A stretch of 64,000 nucleotides of DNA. Source: Actinomycetota bacterium. GTDB taxonomy: Bacteria; Actinomycetota; CADDZG01; JAHWKV01. Under the pieces are notes generated by a model. It did no database searches. It was not told the origin of the DNA and was given only the letters and a program-made list of their open reading frames with translations. Made by a program: the position numbers and the translations under genes. Below are positions 1 to 7,198 of the stretch, one piece after another. Every line of letters begins with the position of its first letter. The stretch's first letter is position 1. The stretch covers positions 124,001-188,000 of the forward strand of contig JAUJPC010000005.1 in assembly GCA_030447305.1 (NCBI GenBank), read 5' to 3'.

Positions 1-1
1 C

Positions 2-1006
2 GTCGCCGCCCGGGGCTGGCCCTCCCCGTGGCTGGTGCTCGCGACGCTCGTCGGCGGAAGCATGGCCGCCGGTTCGGCCAACTGCATCAACTGCTACCTG
101 GACCGGGACATCGACGAGAAGATGCAGCGCACCTCCATCCGGCCGTTGCCGAGCCACCAGGTCACCCCGTCCAATGCACTGCGGTTCGGAATCATCCTGG
201 GGGCCGTGAGCTTTGGATTCATGGCATGGACGATCAACATGCCGGCGGCGCTGCTGAGCTTGTCGGCCATCCTTTTCTACGTCTTCATCTACACCATCGG
301 CCTCAAGCGCTACACGCCCTCGAACATCGTGATCGGAGGCGCCGCCGGCGCCGCCCCTGCGTTGATCGGCTGGGCTGCGGTGACCCGGGACGTCGGCCGG
401 CCGGCCTGGGTGCTGTTCGCCATCATCTTCTACTGGACCCCGCCGCATTTCTGGGCCCTGGCACTGCGCTATTCGGACGAGTACAAGGCGGCGGGAGTCC
501 CCATGCTGCCGGTGGTCCGCGGGGTGCCGGAGACCACCCGGCAGATTGTGCTCTACTCAGTCGTTCTGTTCGCGGTGAGCCTGCTGATGTACCCGGTGGC
601 CGAGCTTGGCGTCCTGTATCTGGCAGCAGCCTCCGTTATGGGGCTGGCATTCATCTTCTATGCCTTCCGGCTGCGTTCCAAGCCCGACGGCAAGACAGCG
701 ATGAGCCTATTCCACTTCTCCATCAGCTACCTGGTGCTGGTGTTCGTTGCCCTGGCAGCCGATGTCCTGCTAAACGTTCCGGCGATCGAGTCGATCTACC
801 CGGTGGCGCTGGCTGCCGCGGCAACCATCTTCATCGTTTTTTCGGCAGCCATCCTGGTGGGGGTGGCAGGATACAAGCGTCCGGCCGGCGCTCCCGGCCG
901 CGTCAGGGTGCTGGCCGTGGAGGTCCTCTGGACGATGATCCCGCTGGTCATGATGACGGCGCTCTTCCTGCTGTCATGGGGGTCGGTGGCCCTGGCCTCA
1001 CACTGA
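2..1006 (+). CDS. ctaB: Protoheme IX farnesyltransferase, 5'-truncated by the window edge
   Basis: This is an integral membrane UbiA-family prenyltransferase that converts protoheme to heme O for cytochrome oxidase. The reading frame is open to the first base, so the N-terminus (first helix) is missing; the visible part is about 334 residues. The first Asp-rich motif N-x3-D-x3-D is visible as NCYLDRDID, followed by the conserved R-T-x-x-R-P-L. Further on come the TPPHFWALAL stretch and DEYKAAGVPMLP, both typical of CtaB. Several hydrophobic helices follow, ending near residue 330. It converges on the MFS gene, whose 3' end overlaps it by 9 bp. The GTG at 35 is internal and not the true start. 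Family assignment is secure. Confidence 0.93.
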   Translation, partial: VAARGWPSPWLVLATLVGGSMAAGSANCINCYLDRDIDEKMQRTSIRPLPSHQVTPSNALRFGIILGAVSFGFMAWTINMPAALLSLSAILFYVFIYTIGLKRYTPSNIVIGGAAGAAPALIGWAAVTRDVGRPAWVLFAIIFYWTPPHFWALALRYSDEYKAAGVPMLPVVRGVPETTRQIVLYSVVLFAVSLLMYPVAELGVLYLAAASVMGLAFIFYAFRLRSKPDGKTAMSLFHFSISYLVLVFVALAADVLLNVPAIESIYPVALAAAATIFIVFSAAILVGVAGYKRPAGAPGRVRVLAVEVLWTMIPLVMMTALFLLSWGSVALASH

Positions 1007-2254
1007 GGCTGTGGCCACCTTTCGCGATGTCGTCCACAGCCGTCGGGTGAAGAACGCAAAACCCAGCGCATAGACGATTTCAAGCCCCGCCAAGCCAGCC
1101 ATCACGATCCGGGGATCGGCCGTCTCCGCCAGGCGTCCTGCGGCCAGGGAGCTGAGGGAAAAGGTCAGCCCAACCAGTCCGAGATCGATGGCGAGGATCC
1201 TGCCCCTGACATAGTCGGGGACCATCCGCTGTAAACCGTAGGTGGACAGTACCCACTGAGCCCCTCCACCCATGTGAGCGATGACCGCCAGGGCCGCCGC
1301 GATGGCAAGGTTCGGCGCCACGGCAACCAGCAGATAGGTCAGCCCGTACAAGCCTATGGAGGATGCCAGCGCGAGCAGCAGGCGCCTGTCGCTGTCCCGT
1401 ACGTACCGCATAACCAGGAACGGGCCGAGCAGCGCCCCCAGCCCCCGGGCGGCAAACAGGACGCCGATCCCCTGATCCCCGGCGTGGAATACGTCGGTTG
1501 CCAGGAGGGGAAGAAGCGCGACTACGCCGACGCCCAGCCCAAAGCCGCCCTTGGACGCCAGGAGCGCCACAATCCGCGAGTCGGAGCGGGCGTGCTTCAA
1601 GCCCTCTAGCATGCTGTGACCCCGCCCGGCCCCGGCGATTGTCGTTGGCTCCGCCGGCTTGTGCGAGAAGTTCGCTTTGATCCCAAGAATCAGAAGGGCC
1701 GAGACCAGAAACGACAGCGCGTCGAGGAGGAAAGCTGCCTCCCGTCCCAGGGTGCCGGCGACCCAGCCTCCCAAGCCGGCCCCGACCGCCAGCATTGTGC
1801 CCCACGAGGCGGAGGCTAGCGAGTTTGCCGCCCCCAGCTCGTGCGGAGCCACGAGGTTGGGAAGGCTTGCTCCCGAGGCCGGCATGAAGAACGCGGCCAG
1901 GGTCGACATGCCGGCCAGGCAAACAATCCCTATCCATACCGTCTCCGGTGACCGCACCAGCAGCATGCCCAGCGCCAGGAACACCCGAAGCAGGTCGGTC
2001 GTGACCATGAGCCGCCGGCGGTCGAAGCGGTCGGCGAACGATCCGACTATCGGTGCGAGCACGAACGACGGGAGGATCGACGCCGCAAGGATGATCCCCG
2101 AGTTCAATGCAGAGCCCGTGAGCTCGAGCACAAGCCCGAGCAGTGCCACGGTGGTGAACCAGTCGCCGCAAAGCGAGACGAGCTGGGCCCCCCAAAGCTT
2201 GCGGAAGTCGGAGTTGGTCGCCAGCAGTCGGCGGATGTCGCCTTTGGTTCCCAC
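998..2254 (-). CDS. Major facilitator superfamily transporter (DHA3-like)
   Basis: A 12-helix MFS permease of about 418 residues; the substrate is unknown, with drug or metabolite efflux likely for this subfamily. The conserved loop after helix 2 reads GSFADRFDRRRLM, a form of the MFS motif A. I chose the GTG at 2252-2254 because it overlaps the TAG stop of the upstream transporter (TAGTG), which suggests translational coupling. The open frame reaches 2365, but those residues would lie inside the upstream gene and do not look like a transporter N-terminus. It forms a two-gene operon with the MFS gene at 2254-3624 and converges on ctaB. Confidence 0.8.
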   Translation of the reverse strand: MGTKGDIRRLLATNSDFRKLWGAQLVSLCGDWFTTVALLGLVLELTGSALNSGIILAASILPSFVLAPIVGSFADRFDRRRLMVTTDLLRVFLALGMLLVRSPETVWIGIVCLAGMSTLAAFFMPASGASLPNLVAPHELGAANSLASASWGTMLAVGAGLGGWVAGTLGREAAFLLDALSFLVSALLILGIKANFSHKPAEPTTIAGAGRGHSMLEGLKHARSDSRIVALLASKGGFGLGVGVVALLPLLATDVFHAGDQGIGVLFAARGLGALLGPFLVMRYVRDSDRRLLLALASSIGLYGLTYLLVAVAPNLAIAAALAVIAHMGGGAQWVLSTYGLQRMVPDYVRGRILAIDLGLVGLTFSLSSLAAGRLAETADPRIVMAGLAGLEIVYALGFAFFTRRLWTTSRKVATASV

Positions 2255-3624
2255 TACCGGCTCTCTGGTCCCGTCGGTGCCGCAGGGACCCCAGCCGGCT
2301 CGCCGGCAGATTCCAGGCTGGTGATGCTCTCGAGCTCTCTGCCGGCCGTCTCGGGCAGCTTCCACAGCATGACGGCGGCCGGGATGTTCATCAGTGCAAC
2401 CAGCGCGACGACGTTGCCCATGTTACCCAGCAGGGGCACGGAGGGGAAACGCTCGGCGTACTTGGCGGCGGAGAGGACTCCGACGACGATGGGTCCGGCG
2501 ATGCCCCCGATGGTGCCGAATATGGAGCGGACGAAAGCTACCGCCGTGGCCCTCAGAGCGGTTGGGAACAGCTCTGCCGCGATGGCGGCCAGGATCGGGT
2601 TGATGCCGAAGCCGAAGAAAACCGCAAGAACGAGGCTGGGGAACATCAACTTGGGGTCGGACACCTGGAACACCGTGATCCCGAAGATCAGCCCGGCGAA
2701 CAGAAAGAAGGTGCCGGTGCGTCTGCGTCCAAACCTGTCGGCCAAACGGCCCGCCAGGTAGTAACCGGTTACGCCCAGCGGATATGCGACTCCCAGCAAG
2801 AGCGCGATGGTGCCCTCGCCGTACTCCAGGTTCACGCCGGCGTGGAAAGGCCACCACGTGACCGCTCCGAGAAGGGCGAAGTGGCTGAAGAAGTAGAGGG
2901 CGCCGACCTTCAGCATGGTGGACTTGTGTCCCAGGTGGATCACCTGGCGAATCCGGTGCCGGCTCATGGCCGAACCATCCGCCTTGGCCGCGGTCCATCG
3001 CTCGGTCTCCTTCAGCTTCAGCCGGAGAAAGCCCACCGCAACCAGCGGAAGCAATCCCACCAGATAGAGGATGCGCCAGCCGAGGGCGGTGTCCTTTATC
3101 AGCAGGTGAAGCACGGCGACGATGGGCAGGCCCAGGGCTCCCAGAGCGGTCAGGATCCCGAGCGCCCGGCCGCGCCGCTCGGCGGGAAACTCCTCGGTGA
3201 CGATGGTGATTGCGGTGGCGTATTCGGCAAGGAGAAATGTCCGGGCGAAGAACTGAAAGACAACGAACATCGCCAGGTTCTGGGAGGTTGCAGTGAGGCC
3301 GGTGAAGATCGCGTAGAGAAACGTCGTGCCCACCAGCAGCGGCTTGCGCCCTATTCGGTCGCCGAGCATCGTCACCGCAAGGGCCCCGAACGCTCCCAGG
3401 CCGACTGGAATGAGTGGACCGGTTATCTGGTCCGTTGCATCCAGCGGTACACCGAACGACTGAGCCAGGTCTTTGAGGACGATAGCGGCGATCGCTGTGT
3501 CGAAGCCCTCGAAGAACGTGGCCGTGCCCAGGACTACCAGAAGCAAACGCAGGTAGGAGGGGCTCCTGGCGGTGGTTGTGGCGGTGGTATTCAGAGTCTC
3601 AATCTTAAGGTTGGGGGCCGGCAA
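2254..3624 (-). CDS. MFS transporter, sugar/metabolite-proton symporter type
   Basis: A 456-residue permease with 12 predicted helices. The first helix contains FFEGFDTAIAAI, resembling the GxxxDxxD region of the sugar porter and MHS groups. GDRIGRKPLL after helix 2 and AGRLADRFGRRRT after helix 8 are the duplicated motif-A loops. EFPAERRGRALG after helix 4 and ELFPTALRATAVAF late in the protein are typical of sugar-porter and aromatic-acid or niacin transporters. The substrate cannot be read from sequence. Translation of the following MFS gene appears coupled through a one-base stop/start overlap. Confidence 0.85.
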   Translation of the reverse strand: MPAPNLKIETLNTTATTTARSPSYLRLLLVVLGTATFFEGFDTAIAAIVLKDLAQSFGVPLDATDQITGPLIPVGLGAFGALAVTMLGDRIGRKPLLVGTTFLYAIFTGLTATSQNLAMFVVFQFFARTFLLAEYATAITIVTEEFPAERRGRALGILTALGALGLPIVAVLHLLIKDTALGWRILYLVGLLPLVAVGFLRLKLKETERWTAAKADGSAMSRHRIRQVIHLGHKSTMLKVGALYFFSHFALLGAVTWWPFHAGVNLEYGEGTIALLLGVAYPLGVTGYYLAGRLADRFGRRRTGTFFLFAGLIFGITVFQVSDPKLMFPSLVLAVFFGFGINPILAAIAAELFPTALRATAVAFVRSIFGTIGGIAGPIVVGVLSAAKYAERFPSVPLLGNMGNVVALVALMNIPAAVMLWKLPETAGRELESITSLESAGEPAGVPAAPTGPESR

Positions 3625-3661
3625 CGTACCGGTTGCTCATCTCGATGTGCCTAAGAGCCTC

Positions 3662-3745
3662 ATGGCACCAAATCTCGTCAGGCTCGCCCTAGTGGCATCG
3701 ACGTTTGCGGTGCTTGCCGCCTGCGGTGGCCCCGCCGGTGAGTAA
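3662..3745 (+). pseudogene. Lipoprotein signal-peptide stub (27 codons)
   Basis: The ATG at 3662 opens a 27-codon frame reading MAPNLVRLALV, then a hydrophobic stretch ending in the lipobox LAAC, GGPAGE and a TAA stop at 3743-3745. That is a complete lipoprotein leader with almost no mature protein. It lies between a divergent MFS gene and the PGPGW protein gene. It is either the 5' remnant of a lipoprotein gene whose body was deleted or a leader-type peptide. No clear ribosome binding site is visible, which favours a remnant. Confidence 0.4.
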
Positions 3746-3820
3746 GTTCGGGTGACGGCGCGAGCGTTACGGCCTCGAACGGGCTCATCTCCTGCGCCAA
3801 CGCCTGGCCGTCCGAAGAGG

Positions 3821-4114
3821 CTAGCTGCGGCGAGAACGGCTGCGCGAGGCGCGGACCTGCTTGAACCTGCTTTTGATGTTGAACATCAGGCGCTTCGCTG
3901 CGGGGTACTCCCAGGAGAGAACGGTCAGGCCCAGAAAGATCAGGGGCAGGGAGAACGGCCCGGGAAGCACGATAAGCGCCAGACCGGCGGCAATTAGGGT
4001 GAGGCCAAGTGCCAGAACGAACAGGCGCCTGCTCTGCTTGACCGCGGTTACGCGAGGCAGCTCGCGGGTTGGGGCCACTTCGAACTGGTGAGTGTCTTCG
4101 GACCTCATCATCAC
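3821..4114 (-). CDS. Small PGPGW-like transmembrane protein
   Basis: 97 residues with a hydrophilic N-terminus, one long hydrophobic hairpin (FVLALGLTLIAAGLALIVLPGP, interrupted by the Pro-Gly-Pro turn) and a second helix LIFLGLTVLSWEY. The tail is rich in Arg/Ser/Lys. The LPGPFSLPLIFLGL segment matches the actinobacterial PGPGW family of unknown function. The start is the second or third of three consecutive Met codons at 4106-4114; the choice is uncertain. It is divergent from glpX, whose start lies 92 bp away. Confidence 0.6.
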   Translation of the reverse strand: MMMRSEDTHQFEVAPTRELPRVTAVKQSRRLFVLALGLTLIAAGLALIVLPGPFSLPLIFLGLTVLSWEYPAAKRLMFNIKSRFKQVRASRSRSRRS

Positions 4115-4206
4115 AGTTTAGCCTCGTATCGTCGGAAGGGCTGCCGGCCGCCTGCGCCGCTGGGACGGAGCCGCCACCCAACCCGTTTCAAGTAAGATGA
4201 CCGCCT

Positions 4207-5214
4207 ATGAGCGAAAACGCCGAAGTGGTCAGCCTGACCTCCGGGGACCGCAACCTCGGGATGGAGCTCGTCCGCGTTACCGAGGCGGGGGCTATGGCTG
4301 CCGGCCGCTGGATGGGCCGGGGCGACAAGGAGGCGGCCGACGGGGCCGCCGTCGACGCCATGAGGCTAATGATTGCCACCTGCCAGATGGACGGCGTCAT
4401 CGTGATCGGTGAGGGTGAGAAGGACGACGCTCCCTGGCTCTCCAACGGAGAGCGGGTCGGCACCGGTGTGCCTCCCGAGGTCGACGTCGCAGTCGACCCG
4501 GTCGAAGGGACCACCATCACCTCCCGCGGGATGCCGGGCGGCATCTCGGTTATCGCGGTGGCCGGCCGGGGTGCCATGTGGGATCCGGGACCAGCCTTTT
4601 ACATGAAGAAGATCGCCACCGGACCGGAAGCGGCGGACGTGATCGAACTGGAGGCCCCGCCCGCCGACAACATCAAGGCGGTGGCAAAGGCGAAGGGCAT
4701 CGATGTCGCCGACGTCACCGTCATCCTCATGGATAAGCCCCGCCATCAGGGTCTGATCAACCAGATCCGGGAAGCCGGCGCCCGTATCCGTCTGATCACC
4801 GACGGAGACGTGGCTGCAGGCCTTTCCGCCGCAACCTCTCGCAGCGGCGTCGACCTTCTTCTTGGAACCGGTGGGACACCCGAGGGAGTCATCACGGCGG
4901 CGGCTATCAAAGCCCTGGCCGGCGCCATTCAAGGGCGCCTGGATCCTCAAAGCGATGAGGAGCGCCGGAACCTCATCGACGCCGGCTACGACCTGGACCG
5001 GGTTCTCGACCAGGACGACCTGGTTGTCGGAGATTGTTTTTTCGCCGCCACAGGGATCACCGGCGGGGACCTCCTACGGGCGGTCAACTACCGGGCGGAC
5101 GGTGCCACCACCCACTCGCTGGTGATGAGCTCCCGATCCGGCACCGTGCGGGAGATCATCGCCGACCACCACTGGCGCAAGCTGATGAAGTTCTCGGGGA
5201 TCCACTACGACTGA
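4207..5214 (+). CDS. glpX: Class II fructose-1,6-bisphosphatase GlpX
   Basis: Hydrolyses fructose 1,6-bisphosphate to fructose 6-phosphate, the committed gluconeogenic step, in the cytosol with a divalent metal. The protein is 335 residues, the usual GlpX length. Metal- and phosphate-binding motifs are visible: [11 protein letters not shown] near residue 66 and VDPVEGTT near residue 98. [11 protein letters not shown] near residue 220 and [10 protein letters not shown] near residue 298 are also diagnostic. Actinobacteria usually rely on GlpX as their main FBPase. The next gene, a 5'-3' exonuclease, begins so close that its reading frame overlaps the end of this one. Confidence 0.95.
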   Translation: MSENAEVVSLTSGDRNLGMELVRVTEAGAMAAGRWMGRGDKEAADGAAVDAMRLMIATCQMDGVIVIGEGEKDDAPWLSNGERVGTGVPPEVDVAVDPVEGTTITSRGMPGGISVIAVAGRGAMWDPGPAFYMKKIATGPEAADVIELEAPPADNIKAVAKAKGIDVADVTVILMDKPRHQGLINQIREAGARIRLITDGDVAAGLSAATSRSGVDLLLGTGGTPEGVITAAAIKALAGAIQGRLDPQSDEERRNLIDAGYDLDRVLDQDDLVVGDCFFAATGITGGDLLRAVNYRADGATTHSLVMSSRSGTVREIIADHHWRKLMKFSGIHYD

Positions 5215-5230
5215 GGGTCGCACCGGCCTC

Positions 5231-6094
5231 ACGCTTCTCATCGACGCCGCAAGCCTGATCTACCGGGCGTTCTTCTCAACTCCAGAAACGGTCACCGCTC
5301 CCGGCGGCATGCCGGTCAATGCCGCCTACGGCTTTTTGAACATGCTGGCCCGCCTCGTGTCCGATCGCGACCCCGACTACCTGGTCTGCGCCGACGATGC
5401 CGACTGGCGGCCCCAGTGGCGGGTGGACCTCGTGCCGAGCTACAAGACGCATCGCGTCGGCGTGCCCCAGCCGGTCCTTGACGCCCAGATGCCGGTGATC
5501 GCGGAGGTACTTCAGGCTGCCGGGATCCCGGTTGCCGGCGTGGCGGACTGGGAGGCGGAGGATGTCATCGGGGCCCTGATTCCCCGCTGTCCCGGCCGGG
5601 TGGAGATCGTCTCCGGGGACCGCGACCTGTTTCAGCTCGTTCGCGATCCGGACGTGGTGGTGCTCTATCCTCTGCGGGGAGTTTCCGAGCTGTCGCTGAT
5701 CAACGAGAGGTACATCGAGCGAAAGTACGGCATCCCGGGCCGGACTTACGGCGATTACGCCATTCTGCGAGGCGACACCTCGGACGGATTGCCTGGGGTT
5801 CCGGGGATCGGGGAGAAAACCGCCCAGGCGCTGATCAGCAGGTACGGCAGTCTGAGCGCAGTGCTGGAGGCTGCCATGACGGGAGATGGGACCGGTGCTT
5901 TGGGCAAGGTGCGCAGAGGCCTCGACTACGTGGACCGGGCGACCCAGGTGGTGCTCATCTCCAACGAGGCACCTATCGGTGAGATCGATATGACGCGCCC
6001 TTCCGGCGAGGCGACGCCCGAGCTGATGGAGCTGGCCAACAAGTACGGGCTGAAGAGCCCGGTGGAGCGATTGCTGTCCGCGCTCAGACGGTAG
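5231..6094 (+). CDS. 5'-3' exonuclease (PolA N-terminal-domain family), start codon not canonical
   Basis: A stand-alone flap/5'-3' exonuclease. The family N-terminus is present as LLIDAASLIYRAFF, containing the first catalytic Asp, then PVNAAYGFLNML, the acidic cluster near WEAEDVIG and SGDRDLFQLV. A helix-3-turn-helix reads GDTSDGLPGVPGIGEKTAQAL. The homologous N-terminus lies upstream of the first usable ATG (5309), and the frame, open from 5189, contains no ATG, GTG or TTG before it. I place the start around the ACG at 5231 by homology. Starting at 5309 would delete the catalytic Asp. A GAGGG at 5213-5217 overlaps the glpX stop. The 3' end overlaps the convergent gene by 11 bp. Confidence 0.82.
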   Translation, partial: TLLIDAASLIYRAFFSTPETVTAPGGMPVNAAYGFLNMLARLVSDRDPDYLVCADDADWRPQWRVDLVPSYKTHRVGVPQPVLDAQMPVIAEVLQAAGIPVAGVADWEAEDVIGALIPRCPGRVEIVSGDRDLFQLVRDPDVVVLYPLRGVSELSLINERYIERKYGIPGRTYGDYAILRGDTSDGLPGVPGIGEKTAQALISRYGSLSAVLEAAMTGDGTGALGKVRRGLDYVDRATQVVLISNEAPIGEIDMTRPSGEATPELMELANKYGLKSPVERLLSALRR

Positions 6095-7097
6095 GGAAGC
6101 CCGCAGGGCCGATATCAGGCTGCACGTCGATCTCGGAAAACAGCTTTACCCGGGTCAGCTTGGGCTTGTTGCAGCTCTCAGGCCTCATCGGTCCCTCGGA
6201 TTCTTCCAACCGTATCGTGAACCGCCCGGCGTTGCCGCTGAAGGTCACCTGGTAGCGGCCCGGCGCCAGCTGACGTTGCTCCTCGGGAACCAGATCATCG
6301 ATGCCGGTGAGGCTGATCAGCCTGCGAACCAGATACTCCGCTGCCTGGGTGACCTCGTCGAATGACGACCGGCCGCGGTAGCCGTCCAGAACCACCCGTT
6401 CTTCCTGGTAGGCCTCGACAATCCGCCGGGCGTCATCCGGTTCCACGTGGCCGTAGAACAGCCCATGCGGGAATAGGGCAAGGTTGGCCGCAAAGCGGTG
6501 ACCTCCCTGGTGCGACGACTCCCACAAACCTTCCTGCAGGCGCTGCTCGTGGAACCCCAACCGGACCAGACGCCGGCCGTGTTCGGCACAGCAGGGATCC
6601 CGCCGCCCGTGGGTGCACACCGCCCAAAGTGGACCTGTGGTCTCGCCCAACCCCGGAGGATCCGGCCTGCTCAAGGCTTCTGGATCGACATCCAGAAGAG
6701 CCGCCGGGCTGTCCACATCCATGCGCTCCATCCAGGTCTGGCCCTGTGCCGACCGGACGAGGAAACAGCTTCGGGTATCACCGTCCGGCTTCCCGGCGCT
6801 GCGGCGAAGGAGGAGCACTCGAAACCCATGAGCCTTGGAACGGCGGCTGAGCTCCGCTGCAACCTCGGGAGGGATGGAGCTTTCCATCAGAGCATCCGCT
6901 CCCCAGGGCCCTTCGCTTTCGACCAGCATCCATGCACCAGAGGTAGGCGCCGTGCCGAAGAGCGGCTCCTCCGATTCCCGCGCTAGGGCCGAGCACCGCT
7001 GTTTGGGGATCGTGACGTTCACCGGCGCATTATCCCTGTATGGGGCCCGTTTCTCCTTGAGGTGGAGGGTGACCAAGGCAATGTAATCTTGTAACAT
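6084..7097 (-). CDS. Sucrase/ferredoxin-like family protein (thioredoxin-fold)
   Basis: About 338 residues with the hallmarks of the Suc/Fer-like family: RCSALARESEEPLFGTA near the N-terminus, CTHGRRDPCCAEHG in the middle, and SSHQGGHRFAANLALFPHG with the paired His residues. Family members are predicted to bind a [2Fe-2S] cluster through the Cys and His residues; their physiological role is unknown. The start is uncertain between ATG 7097 and TTG 7115; neither has a good ribosome binding site. The gene is divergent from lon and shares the short intergenic region carrying two GTTGC-N4-GCAAC palindromes, so it may be co-regulated with lon. Confidence 0.78.
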   Translation of the reverse strand: MLQDYIALVTLHLKEKRAPYRDNAPVNVTIPKQRCSALARESEEPLFGTAPTSGAWMLVESEGPWGADALMESSIPPEVAAELSRRSKAHGFRVLLLRRSAGKPDGDTRSCFLVRSAQGQTWMERMDVDSPAALLDVDPEALSRPDPPGLGETTGPLWAVCTHGRRDPCCAEHGRRLVRLGFHEQRLQEGLWESSHQGGHRFAANLALFPHGLFYGHVEPDDARRIVEAYQEERVVLDGYRGRSSFDEVTQAAEYLVRRLISLTGIDDLVPEEQRQLAPGRYQVTFSGNAGRFTIRLEESEGPMRPESCNKPKLTRVKLFSEIDVQPDIGPAGFPTV

Positions 7098-7120
7098 TGA
7101 TGGAGAGACACTCAAGTTTT

Positions 7121-7163
7121 GGTTGCGTTTGCAACCATCCTGGAATATAGTTGCACCAGCAAC
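7121..7163. promoter_or_regulatory. Two palindromic operators overlapping the lon promoter
   Basis: GGTTGC-GTTT-GCAACC at 7121-7136 and GTTGC-ACCA-GCAAC at 7150-7163 have perfect arms and centres 28 bp apart. A promoter-like pair sits in the same place: TTGCGT at 7123-7128 and TATAGT at 7146-7151 with 17 bp between them. Each palindrome therefore covers one promoter hexamer, as expected for repression. The same palindrome occurs at 10194-10207 beside a MarR gene, so a MarR-type dimer is the likely ligand (inference). Confidence 0.6.
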
Positions 7164-7198
7164 GTTTTACCTCTTAGAAGATCATAGAGAGGAACCCG

